A stretch of 48,874 nucleotides of DNA from Pelagibius litoralis (GTDB taxonomy: Bacteria; Pseudomonadota; Alphaproteobacteria; Kiloniellales; Kiloniellaceae). Shown in pieces: positions 33,622 to 42,089 of the stretch (position 1 is the stretch's first letter; the number at the start of each line of letters is the position of its first letter). The position numbers were made by a program, and so were the translations under genes. The notes beneath the pieces are model-generated. The model did no database searches and had not been told where the DNA came from. It was given only the letters and a program-made list of their open reading frames with translations. The stretch spans positions 1 to 48,874 of the forward strand of contig NZ_JAAQPH010000031.1 in assembly GCF_011683915.1 (NCBI RefSeq), in the 5' to 3' direction.

Positions 33622-34628
33622 ATCTGCGACCTCACCCGCGGATCGAGCAAAGCGTAGGTCAGATCGATCAGCAGGTTGACCAGCATGAAGCTTGCTCCCA
33701 GCACGAGAGTGACAGCAATGATGGGATCAAAGTCTGACGAAACGGCGGCCTTGGTGGCGTAGAGGCCGACGCCGGGATAGTCGAAGACTCCTTCCACCAG
33801 CACCGTGCCGCCGAGCATCCAGCCAAAGCGCAGTCCAATCATCGCCAGAGTTGGGAGAATGGCATTCTTCAGGGCATAGGCCGCCACGACACGAAAAGGG
33901 CCAATGCCCTGCGCCCGCGCATTTAGAATGTAATCCTTGTTTAGAGTCTCCAGCATCTCCGCACGATTGACGCGAATGATTGAAGCCAGTGCGGGTAAGC
34001 TAAGCGCGGTGGCTGGAAGAACCATGTACCAGATGGCTTCCCGAAAGGTCTTGAAATCTCCGGCGAGCAGCGTATCGACGGTCAGCATGCCCGTTATCGC
34101 CTCTGGTCGCGGCGTCATGATTCCCAATCGACCGCCCAGCGGAAACAGGTCCAGCTTTAGCGCAAGATACCACTGCAGCATCAGGCCCAGCCAGAACATC
34201 GGCAAGGCCACGCCTGAGACTGCGACAAATCGGATGGAGTGATCGGCAAACCTGTTGTGAAAAACGGCGCCCAACATGCCGAGTGGAACACCCAGAACGA
34301 TCGCGATACCGATAGAGAAAAGAACCAACTCAAAGGTGGCCGGGAAGTAGCGGGCTATGTCCGCAAGGACAGGTCGGCGTGTCAAAAGCGACGTTCCGAG
34401 GTCGCCTGATGCCAGGTTTGATAGGTAAATGCCAAAACGAACGTAGATCGGGCGGTCGAGGCCGCGCTCAATCCGTAGGGCTTCGACCATTTCGTTGGTG
34501 GCATCGGGGCCAGCCGCCAAACGCGCAGGATCGCCTGGAGCAATGTTGGAGATCGCAAAGACAATCGCCATCAGGCCGATCAGCATCACAACCATGAGCA
34601 ACAGTCGGCGAAGTATCAGATGGCCCAA
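33618..34628 (-). CDS. ABC transporter permease (DppB/OppB type)
   Basis: A 336-residue permease that begins with a hydrophobic helix (LLLMVVMLIGLMAIVFAIS) and carries the BPD-type loop NARAQGIGPFRVVAAYALKN and the long periplasmic insertion usual for DppB. The start is TTG 34628, supported by AGGAGA five bases upstream. No nearer ATG keeps the conserved N-terminus. It lies 54 bases after the binding-protein gene. Confidence 0.92.
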   Translation of the reverse strand: MGHLILRRLLLMVVMLIGLMAIVFAISNIAPGDPARLAAGPDATNEMVEALRIERGLDRPIYVRFGIYLSNLASGDLGTSLLTRRPVLADIARYFPATFELVLFSIGIAIVLGVPLGMLGAVFHNRFADHSIRFVAVSGVALPMFWLGLMLQWYLALKLDLFPLGGRLGIMTPRPEAITGMLTVDTLLAGDFKTFREAIWYMVLPATALSLPALASIIRVNRAEMLETLNKDYILNARAQGIGPFRVVAAYALKNAILPTLAMIGLRFGWMLGGTVLVEGVFDYPGVGLYATKAAVSSDFDPIIAVTLVLGASFMLVNLLIDLTYALLDPRVRSQI

Positions 34629-34682
34629 GTCTGTCTCCTGCAGGTCCGGTGGAGCACCTTGCGGTGCCCCTAGACCAGTATG

Positions 34683-36287
34683 TTACGGCTGAAGATGTAC
34701 GCGGTAAAAGTCGATCTCACCTTCCATCCGGATCGGGCTATCTGCATAGCCTTTGACCCAGGTTCGTTTCGTGGTTCCACGGTTCCGCATCATACCGAAA
34801 ATCTCAGGTTGCAGATCGGTGATCTTTTGCTGAATCGCGGCGTAGATGGGCTTGCGCTTTTCCCAATCGGTCTCCGCCCGGCCAGCCTCGATCATGGCGT
34901 TCAGTTCCGGATCGTTCAGGAAGTGCGTCCCGTAATACTTGCCATGCGACGTTGGATGATACTGGATGGCGACGGCGTCCGGGTCGGTGGACACAGGCGT
35001 GGTGAAGATGGCCATCAGGTTCGGGGAGGTTTCAGGACTGGAACCACGTGCAACCATGTTCGGCCATGTCAAGGGCACCATCTTGACCGATACGTTGATA
35101 TCCTGGAAGGAATCGACCATGGACAGGCCCATCTGGCGCTGAATGCCGAAGCCTTCGACATACACAAATTCGATCTCGAAGCCGCCATCGGGATGTTCGG
35201 TTTTCGCCAGGTATTCCTTAGCCTTGGCGATGTCGCGACGCGGCATATCCGAGACTTCGACATGGCCCAGAACCGAATCCGTAAACGGGCTGGACTGCAG
35301 CTTGGCTTCACCATTCATGATCTTGATAAAGGCGTCGTAGTCAAAGGCATGCGCCAGCGCCTTGCGAATGTTGACGTCAGACGTAATGCCCTGTGCCGTA
35401 TTCATTTTCAAGCCGAACGAAGTGAGCGAGGGGATTGTCGTTACCGAGATATCTTCATTCGATCGGATGACTGACCAGTCTTCCGGCGACAGGCCTGTCA
35501 CAATATCGGCTTCGCCCTTTATCAGGGCGGCACGCTGTGCCGAGGATTCGCGTATGAGCCGATATATCACGCCACCCATACGGTCATTTTCGTAGGGAAA
35601 GCCCTTCCAGTAGTCGGTGTTGCGTTCAAGAATGTAGGCTGTGCCGGGCTCGAAACTTTTCAACTTGTAGGGACCGGAGCCGGCCGCATTGCTGAGCAGA
35701 TATCCTTTGCCCATGTCTCCGTCTTTGGCGTTTGCCTCGACGACGGCGGGATTGACGATGTACCACCATGGGAGGAAGGACAGGAACGCCGCATAAGGTT
35801 TTTCGAGCTTGAATTCGACGGTATATTCGTCAACCGCTTTCACATTGCCCGGCGATACAAAACCATCAAGCATCCACGCCGGACCCTCATTGATCGCCAT
35901 CGTGCGCTCATAAGAATAGACGACGGCTTCAGCATTCACAGGGCTGCCATCATGAAACCTGGCGTTCTTGGCGAGATTGAATGTCCAGGTCAGGCCATCG
36001 TCTGATGTCGTCCAGTTTTCGGCCAGCCAGGGCTTTATCTCTGCCGGGTCGCCTTCGTATTTCACAAGCGCATCATAGAGCGCCTGGTTCATCATGCGTA
36101 TGGCAAGGTCGTATTTTTGCGCTGGGTCGAGATTGCTGACCTCCTGACGCCCGCCAATGACCATGTAGAGCTGACCATCGACCTGCTCGGCCGCCATTGC
36201 CCGCTGGTGCGGCAAGACAACTAGGCCGGCCGAGAGGATCACTGCCCCGGCGATCAACGTGTTTGCAATTCTTCTTGTTATTGTCAT
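34683..36287 (-). CDS. Family 5 extracellular solute-binding protein (DppA/OppA type)
   Basis: A 534-residue periplasmic binding protein from ATG 36287 (AGGAG eight bases upstream). The signal peptide runs to about residue 32 (IAGAVILSAGLVVLP, then AMAA). WTFNLAKNARFHDGSPV is the family signature, and the C-terminal part has the usual ligand-binding lobe. It delivers substrate to the permease-ATPase complex encoded just downstream. It is the first gene of the minus-strand operon. The family binds peptides but also opines, hydantoin-like compounds and metal chelates, so the ligand is open. Confidence 0.93.
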   Translation of the reverse strand: MTITRRIANTLIAGAVILSAGLVVLPHQRAMAAEQVDGQLYMVIGGRQEVSNLDPAQKYDLAIRMMNQALYDALVKYEGDPAEIKPWLAENWTTSDDGLTWTFNLAKNARFHDGSPVNAEAVVYSYERTMAINEGPAWMLDGFVSPGNVKAVDEYTVEFKLEKPYAAFLSFLPWWYIVNPAVVEANAKDGDMGKGYLLSNAAGSGPYKLKSFEPGTAYILERNTDYWKGFPYENDRMGGVIYRLIRESSAQRAALIKGEADIVTGLSPEDWSVIRSNEDISVTTIPSLTSFGLKMNTAQGITSDVNIRKALAHAFDYDAFIKIMNGEAKLQSSPFTDSVLGHVEVSDMPRRDIAKAKEYLAKTEHPDGGFEIEFVYVEGFGIQRQMGLSMVDSFQDINVSVKMVPLTWPNMVARGSSPETSPNLMAIFTTPVSTDPDAVAIQYHPTSHGKYYGTHFLNDPELNAMIEAGRAETDWEKRKPIYAAIQQKITDLQPEIFGMMRNRGTTKRTWVKGYADSPIRMEGEIDFYRVHLQP

Positions 36288-36555
36288 CTTTGCCACTCCT
36301 GATGTATCCACGAAGGTCCCGCCATGGCGGCTGAGCACGCCACTCTGGAATCTTGATCAGAACAGCGATTGGCAGGGTTGAAAACTAATCATTGTCAATG
36401 ATGCACATTGACTGTGCTTATGGCCCGCTGCTTTGCATCGCCCATAGGTGCGGATTATAAGGTGTATGAAGCATCGTTATTTGCCAAACCGGCTGTTCAA
36501 CATGTCTGGTGCCATTCACAAGACGGTATATCCTCAAGGATAGGGAGGCATGCAG
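36288..36555. promoter_or_regulatory. Divergent promoter region of the catabolic cluster
   Basis: A 268-base gap between the divergent binding-protein and DUF917 genes. The likely LysR control region lies here. The stretch around 36380-36415 (actaatcattgtcaatgatg) contains an atcattg/caatgat inverted repeat, a plausible operator. Confidence 0.45.
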
Positions 36556-37677
36556 ATGGCCGGTCTGGCACTGCGGACACCAAATCAGACACATCGGGTT
36601 CTGACTGCCGACGACATGGAAGCACTCGCCATCGGCGCGTGGATATTGGGGACCGGTGGCGGCGGCGACCCCTACCATAAGCTGCTGAACATGCGGCAGC
36701 TCTATGCCAAAGGGCATACGGTTACATTGATCGATCCCATGTCGCTGGCCGATGATGCCTGCATTGCCGTCGTGTCCAACATGGGTGCCCCCATCGTCGG
36801 TCAGGAACGCCTTTCCGACCCGGAATTCTCGGCCCGTCCCGTTCGCATGATGGAAAACTACCTTGGGCGAAAATTCGATGCGGTCATGGCGCTGGAGATT
36901 GGTGGGGGCAACGGGTTGCAACCCATGCTGATTGCAGCCTTGACCGGCTTGCCGGTCGTTGATGCCGACACAATGGGACGCGCCTATCCTGAGGCGCAGA
37001 TGACGTCTGTCGCGGTGGCCAATCTGAAATGTTTCCCCTTCGCCATGGCTGATATTCGCGACAACGAAGTCATCATACCACGCGCCGAATCCTGGACATG
37101 GATGGAACGGATCAGCCGCAAGGCATGCACCGAAATCGGTTCGGTTGCGGCCACTTGCAAAGCACCGCGAACAGGTGAAGAGGTAAAGAAACACGGAGTT
37201 CTCTATACGACCTCGAAGGCGATCAGACTTGGTGAGACCGTGTTGGAGGCCCGCAAAAATCATACCGATCCTATCGAGGCCGTTCTTGGTGCAGCGCATG
37301 GCAAGCGATTGTTTGCCGGAAAAGTAGTGGATGTGGAGCGCCGCGCGACGGAAGGATTCTTACGCGGTCAAGCGGTCATCGAAGGTCTTGAAGAGGATGT
37401 TGGCTCCACAATGGTACTGCATTTTCAGAATGAGTTTTCGGTCGCCTTCAAGGACGGCCAACCGATTGTCATGACACCTGACCTGATCTGCGCGCTCGAC
37501 ACGGTTTCCGGTGAAGGTATCGGCACCGATGTCATCCGGTTTGGCCAGCGTGTGACCGTTCTGGCCTTGCCTGCGCCGCCGGTCTTCCTGTCTCCTGATG
37601 GGCTGAAGGCTGTCGGTCCAGGCGCTTTTGGCTTCGACATCGAATTCTCCTCCGTCTTTGAAGAGGCGCAGTCGTGA
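36556..37677 (+). CDS. DUF917 family protein (hydantoinase-associated)
   Basis: A 373-residue DUF917 protein. GAWILGTGGGGDPY near residue 30 and ALEIGGGNG near 120 are the hallmark glycine-rich segments. Some DUF917 members act on S-methyl-thiohydantoin or lie next to hydantoinase/oxoprolinase genes, as here. The start is ATG 36556, since agggagg ends seven bases upstream. The ATG two codons earlier is too close to it. It overlaps hyuA by four bases (GTGA), indicating a tightly coupled pair. Confidence 0.9.
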   Translation: MAGLALRTPNQTHRVLTADDMEALAIGAWILGTGGGGDPYHKLLNMRQLYAKGHTVTLIDPMSLADDACIAVVSNMGAPIVGQERLSDPEFSARPVRMMENYLGRKFDAVMALEIGGGNGLQPMLIAALTGLPVVDADTMGRAYPEAQMTSVAVANLKCFPFAMADIRDNEVIIPRAESWTWMERISRKACTEIGSVAATCKAPRTGEEVKKHGVLYTTSKAIRLGETVLEARKNHTDPIEAVLGAAHGKRLFAGKVVDVERRATEGFLRGQAVIEGLEEDVGSTMVLHFQNEFSVAFKDGQPIVMTPDLICALDTVSGEGIGTDVIRFGQRVTVLALPAPPVFLSPDGLKAVGPGAFGFDIEFSSVFEEAQS

Positions 37678-39215
37678 AGCGTGTTGGAATCGACGTTGGC
37701 GGTACGAATACCGACGCGGTTTTAATTGACGGCGAGATTGTCATTGCCACAACGAAAACATTTACGACCGCAGACATCACGAGCGGCGTCAAAACGGCAT
37801 TGGCGAAAGTAATCGCCAATGCGGGCGACGCGGCCGAGGGTGTGGAAGCGGTCATGATCGGCACGACCCACTACACCAATGCGGTTGTCGAGCGGAGGAA
37901 TCTCGGTCGCGCGGCCGCCGTTCGAGTAAGCCTTCCAGCCTCCGCTAGTCTCATTCCCTTTTGCGATTGGCCGGCTGACCTCGCCGAGGAGGTCAATGGC
38001 GGGACCTACCTGGTTCATGGTGGACATGAGTATGATGGTCGCGCACTTGTCCCGATGGATGAGCAAGAGGTGGCGGAAGCGGCGCGCGCGATCCGTCGTG
38101 ACGGTGTGAATGCGGTGGCCATCAGTGCCACTTTCTCTCCCCTGACATCGGAATGCGAAACCCGCGCCGCCGAGATCGTAAGGAATGAACACCCGGATGC
38201 GCATGTAACTCTTTCCTCTTCATTGGGTCGGATAGGTCTGTTGGAGCGCGAGAATGTGGCGTTGATGAATGCCGCGCTGATCGGGCTTGCGTCGGAAATT
38301 ACACATGCTTTCAGCGATGCGGTGTCTGGCAGTGGTCTGGATGCGGCACTCTTCATCACCCAGAATGATGGAACTGTGGCGCGTGCCGAATTGGCTCGCG
38401 ACTTCCCGGTGTTCTCCTTCGCCTCCGGTCCGACCAATTCGATGCGTGGCGCGGCACTTTTGACGGGACGTAAGGACGCCATGGTCTGCGACGTCGGCGG
38501 AACGACAGCAGATGTTGGGTGCCTCATTAACGGGTTTCCGCGTGAGGCAAATAATGTTGTCGAGGTCGGCGGCGTTCGCACACTTTTCCGAATGCCCGAC
38601 CTACTCTCGATTGCGATTGGCGGGGGTACGATTGTTACCGATAGTGCTGAGACAATCGGCCCGGAAAGTGTCGGTTACAGGCTCGGGCACGAAGCTATTG
38701 TGTTCGGCGGGACCACACTGACCTGCACAGACATCGCCGTCGCCGCAGGCCTGCTCGATGTCGGCGACAAATCGCTGGTCAAGACTTTGGACAAGCCGCT
38801 GGTCAGCAAGGCTCTTGCGACCATCCATGCCCGCCTCGCAGAAGCTGTCGACCGCATGAAAACCGACGCGTCATCTGTCCCTCTTCTTGCGGTTGGCGGC
38901 GGCGCCATGCTGATCCCCGAAACGATGCCCGGCATCAGCGAGGTCGTGCATGTCGAACACGAGGCTGTCGCCAATGCAGTAGGGGCAGCGATTGCCCAGG
39001 TTTCAGGCGAAACCGATCGCATTTACAGGGGCATAAGCCGCGAAGAAGCGATTTTGAAAGCGAAAGAAAGCGCCATCGAGAACGCGATTGATGCTGGAGC
39101 CGATAAAGACACCATTCAGATCATCGAAGTGGAAGACCTGCCGCTGAGCTATTTGCCCGGACAGGCAATTCGCGCCCGTGTGCGTGTCGTTGGAGAAGCG
39201 GTATCGGCAAGCTAG
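37674..39215 (+). CDS. Hydantoinase/oxoprolinase family protein (HyuA-like)
   Basis: A 513-residue HyuA-type protein. The N-terminal GIDVGGTNTDAVLI and the IGTTHYTNAVVER segment are the ATP-binding motifs of this ASKHA-like family, and DVGGTTADVG (near residue 275) is the second phosphate loop. Family members use ATP to open hydantoin or 5-oxoproline rings. No HyuB partner is present; DUF917 takes its place. It starts with GTG 37674, overlapping the previous stop. It is the last gene of the plus-strand pair. Confidence 0.92.
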   Translation: MKRVGIDVGGTNTDAVLIDGEIVIATTKTFTTADITSGVKTALAKVIANAGDAAEGVEAVMIGTTHYTNAVVERRNLGRAAAVRVSLPASASLIPFCDWPADLAEEVNGGTYLVHGGHEYDGRALVPMDEQEVAEAARAIRRDGVNAVAISATFSPLTSECETRAAEIVRNEHPDAHVTLSSSLGRIGLLERENVALMNAALIGLASEITHAFSDAVSGSGLDAALFITQNDGTVARAELARDFPVFSFASGPTNSMRGAALLTGRKDAMVCDVGGTTADVGCLINGFPREANNVVEVGGVRTLFRMPDLLSIAIGGGTIVTDSAETIGPESVGYRLGHEAIVFGGTTLTCTDIAVAAGLLDVGDKSLVKTLDKPLVSKALATIHARLAEAVDRMKTDASSVPLLAVGGGAMLIPETMPGISEVVHVEHEAVANAVGAAIAQVSGETDRIYRGISREEAILKAKESAIENAIDAGADKDTIQIIEVEDLPLSYLPGQAIRARVRVVGEAVSAS

Positions 39216-39262
39216 CCACGTTTAGACTTGGAGCTCTATTGTAGGGTCTTGAATTAATCCTG

Positions 39263-39274
39263 CCCCCGCAGCCA
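39263..39274 (+). other. att-like copy with one mismatch: island right end
   Basis: cccccgcagcca matches the tRNA 3' end except one A-to-G change. Upstream, aatcctgcccccgca also matches aatcctacccccgca of the tRNA T-arm (14 of 15). Similarity therefore extends further left than at the two internal copies, as expected of the tRNA end displaced by integration. The IS element begins at or within it. Confidence 0.6.
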
Positions 39275-39285
39275 TGTGTGGACGG

Positions 39286-39312
39286 CCCTTGTATTGCAAG
39301 GGTTGTTCTTTT
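39286..39312 (+). terminator. Rho-independent terminator
   Basis: CCCTTG (39286-39291) pairs with CAAGGG (39297-39302) and is followed by TTGTTCTTTTTT. It lies at the left edge of the IS element and would stop hyuA transcription. Confidence 0.75.
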
Positions 39313-39379
39313 TTGGCACGCATTGTGGGATCGGTGCTGTCATGTGTCCGGCCTTGCAATCAGCCCTGGCGCTCGGTCT

Positions 39380-40137
39380 CTAGGCCCGAGCCGGCCTGTC
39401 CTTGTATGACTCCTGCCGGGCCATGACGGCCCAGGCGATACGGGCCCTCTTGTTGGCCAGGGCAACGGTCACCAGGCGTGGTGGCTTCTTGGCGAGCAGA
39501 GATATCGCCCAGGCATCGTTCGCTGTGCGGTTCTTGTTGACCACCCCAAGCATCGATGTGGCGCCGATGACCAGCAGTTGCCGCAGACATCGATCTCCCT
39601 GCTTTGAGATCCTACCGAGCCTTTCCTTGCCGCCGCTGGAGTTCTGCCGCGGAACCAAGCCCAGCCAGGCGGCGAGTTGCCGGCCTGACTTGAACTGAGA
39701 AGCGTCGGTGATGGTGGCGGAAAGGGCGTTGGCCAGCATGGTGCATTGGCGGACCAACAGGCTTCGGGTCCGGTGCCGCATCAAGACGCTTTGCTGTTCC
39801 GTGCCCTTGACCGGGACAAGGCGCATTGAGGGGCGACCCACCGCCTCGCAAATCGCCTCCGCATCGGCCGCATCGTTCTTGCCGCGTTTGACATAGGGTT
39901 TGACATAGTGCGGCGGCATCATGCGCACCTCACGACCCAAAAGCTTCAACTCGCGCGCCCAATGGTGGGCGGAGCCGCAGGCTTCCATGCCAATCAGGCA
40001 CGGCGGAAGCTCAACGAAAACGGCAGAACCTTGTTGCGGCCCAATTGTTTGCGAACAACAACCGCCCCGTCGCTGTCAACGGCATGTACCTGAAAGACGT
40101 TCTTTGCCAGATCAAACCCGATCGTGGCAATCGTCAT
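39380..40137 (-). pseudogene. IS110-family (IS1111-group) transposase, frameshifted and internally deleted
   Basis: Reading from ATG 40137 gives TIGFDLAKNVFQVHAVD, the first part of the DEDD domain. A run of four T residues near 40018 then shifts the frame. With one more T it would continue LPFFVELPPCLIGMEACGSAHHW. The second frame has AYVKPYVKRGK-type sequence (HYVKPYVKRGKNDAADAEAI) and ends LANKRARIAWAVMARQESY. Around 39728, TMLANAL runs directly into SATITDASQF. Compared with typical family members, about 85-90 residues of the middle are missing. Both defects make it inactive. Confidence 0.85.
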
Positions 40138-40216
40138 GGTGGATGGCCTCCTTCTAATGAAGTCGATGACAGCTCCATTATTGCGCCTAGACGCCGATCG
40201 AGGAGGCCGTCCACAC

Positions 40217-41389
40217 CATCAAATCAGATAATATCGCCTAAACCGCATCATATCAGATCAAATCAGAAGATATCTGGTGCCGGTCAGCACCCAAATTACT
40301 TGCGTAGCGAGCCTTCGCAAAAAGCGGATGCTGTGCCCATCCCAAAGCAGGTTAAGGGGCGTGGTTCTCGTTGGCGATGAGGTCCCAGCCTATGTGATCG
40401 GACGCTGCCTGCTATGACGCTCTAGCGGCACTAGCACTGCCCAGTACTCATCTTCGCCTTCCATGGCACGCCAGGGAAAACTCAAAAAAACAACGTGTAA
40501 GCTGTATCGGATCGCGTGCCGGACGGAAGAATAAAACGCGACTTGGTGCGCTGCGATCTCGGGCGGCGCCGGTCGGCCGCCCTTGGAATAGTCCATGCAT
40601 AAGCATTGTTCTGGGCCGCTTCACGCTTGAGCCACGGCTATGCGGTCGATGGAGCTTGCCGCGGTTCGGGGTATCGCGGTTGCGTGGCGATCGCTATCAA
40701 ACAGTTAGAGCAGATTCACCCGGTCGATGGATCGCCTCCGGCGATTCCATCCGACCAGGTGAATCTGCTCTAGGGTGGCATGGAAGGCGGCTAACACACT
40801 TCGATCAGGCAGGCTCAAACGGCGCGGGTTTCGCCGCGACGGTGTCGGTCTTCGCCGCCGGCTGTGACTTCGTGCACCGCTGAAGGCCCGGTTGTCCTTG
40901 GATGCTGTTACTCATCTCCCGCGTTGGTTTTTGAATCGCATTATACGAAAAGTTGTGCTACCTTCGATTGATTGGGTGGGGAATACACAAGCTGTGCCGA
41001 ATGGGGTCGCGGATGCGGTCAGCAGGCAAGATAACAACTTCTCCTGTTCTCGGTGTTGCCGCGGCATCACCGAAAACCCTCGCGTCACATTTCTCAATAC
41101 CACAATATATTGATATTTATCATATAGATAAAGGCAGCCGTACCGGCTCAGATCCCTTGTGGTCTCAATGCTGGAGGATAGGATGAAGTCTTGGCAGCCG
41201 TTCATCGGCGATGCATCGACCCATCGAAGGGTGGCAACTTCAGGTTTTCTTTGGCCTTGCCGCGCTGGGCGAGGCCCGTTGGAGCGGGTGTTTGCGCCTC
41301 CGAGACCGGTTTGGTGGCGGGGGACGTGGCGCGCAAGGCAGGCGGTGCGGCGTGAAACGGCAGCGGACTTGTAAGGAGTAGGCAGGGAT
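40217..41389. other. Long stretch without convincing genes
   Basis: Only the palindrome at 40706-40772 stands out. Just right of the IS, variants of aaatcaga and gatatc are repeated (40221-40275). Frames at 40596-40390 (minus), 40892-41113 and 41159-41374 show no domain or ribosome site. The last 150 bases presumably contain the promoter of the RTX acyltransferase gene. Confidence 0.4.
40706..40772. repeat. 67-base REP-like palindrome
   Basis: TAGAGCAGATTCACC (40706-40720) is the exact complement of GGTGAATCTGCTCTA (40758-40772). The inner part, CGGTCGATGG-ATCGCC against GGCGAT-T-CCATCCGACC, continues the pairing with a bulge, around TCC. No T-tract follows. The form suggests a dispersed intergenic palindromic repeat (REP/MITE type). 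Confidence 0.85.
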
Positions 41390-41992
41390 ATGGCGAAAGA
41401 GCGAGGCTCGGCGGCGCGGAAAGCTGCAGCGACGGCAGAAGTAGCGGCAGCCGCGACAAACAGAAAGGCGCCTCAGGAGACGAAAGATGCAGGGCAGAAG
41501 CGCTCGCCAGACCAGTTGCTGCGGGCGACTTTCGCACAGGCCTCCCAGGTTTTCGGGCAAGTGATCTCCACCATGATGCAGTCGCCCCAGCACCGTCACC
41601 TGCTGCTGAGCGATCTGGAATGGCGGGTTATTCCGCCACTCCGCCTTCAGCAATACCGTCTGGTGCAGCGCAACGGCACCGCCGCCGGCTTCGTCTCCTG
41701 GGCCCTGGTCAGCGAAGAAGTCGAGCAGCAACTGCAGCAACCCGACTTCCGCCTGAGGCCCCAGGACTGGAAATCAGGCGACCGTGTTTGGATCATTGAC
41801 GTCATTGCGCCGCCGTTGCAGGCACACGCCCTTGCGGACAAGGTGAAGATGAAGCTCTTCGCGGACCATGACGTGAGCGTCAGGAGAGGCGTCTTGCCGA
41901 GGCTCGCTAAGCCCAATTCCGCCGATGGTTCGCATGATGACAAGCAAGATGAAGGGAACTACGAGACCCCGGTAACGGGAGAGGTACTGTGA
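41390..41992 (+). CDS. RTX toxin-activating lysine acyltransferase (HlyC-like)
   Basis: A 200-residue HlyC-family acyltransferase. After an alanine/lysine-rich leader (1-40) comes the catalytic domain: MMQSPQHRHLLLSDLEW contains the catalytic histidine (H68), and VWIIDVIAP carries the aspartate (D137). These enzymes transfer a fatty acyl group from acyl carrier protein to lysines of an RTX protein. Its target is presumably the giant RTX protein encoded 800 bases downstream. Aaggag lies about 11 bases before the ATG. The alanine-rich leader is longer than in E. coli HlyC. Confidence 0.88.
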   Translation: MAKERGSAARKAAATAEVAAAATNRKAPQETKDAGQKRSPDQLLRATFAQASQVFGQVISTMMQSPQHRHLLLSDLEWRVIPPLRLQQYRLVQRNGTAAGFVSWALVSEEVEQQLQQPDFRLRPQDWKSGDRVWIIDVIAPPLQAHALADKVKMKLFADHDVSVRRGVLPRLAKPNSADGSHDDKQDEGNYETPVTGEVL

Positions 41993-42089
41993 TCCGCACC
42001 GTCTTGTCGACGGTGAGCGCTACGGAAGTTACAGGACTTTGTGTTACATCGTCAGCTTCGATTAGCACAGTTCTGAATGGTGGCCAAAC

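Larger units (their letters stand above)
39276..40216 (-). mobile_element. IS110/IS1111-type insertion sequence, defective
   Basis: The outer limits are 12-bp inverted repeats: GTGTGGACGGCC at 39276-39287 and GGCCGTCCACAC at 40205-40216. This fits the subterminal repeats of IS1111-group elements, whose real ends lie a few bases further out. The transposase inside is broken. IS110-family elements transpose through a DEDD recombinase guided by a bridge RNA from a noncoding end. The noncoding 39288-39379 and 40138-40204 are the places to look for it. Full-length relatives I know are about 1.4 kb, so this copy has lost DNA. Confidence 0.75.

Noticed and set aside
39380-40137. Programmed frameshift in the IS110-type transposase
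   Set aside because: IS110-family elements are not known to use frameshifting, and the gene also has a large internal deletion, so simple decay is more likely.
40390-40596. Minus-strand frame of 68 codons
   Set aside because: No ribosome site or recognisable product, and it lies in a repeat-bearing intergenic region.
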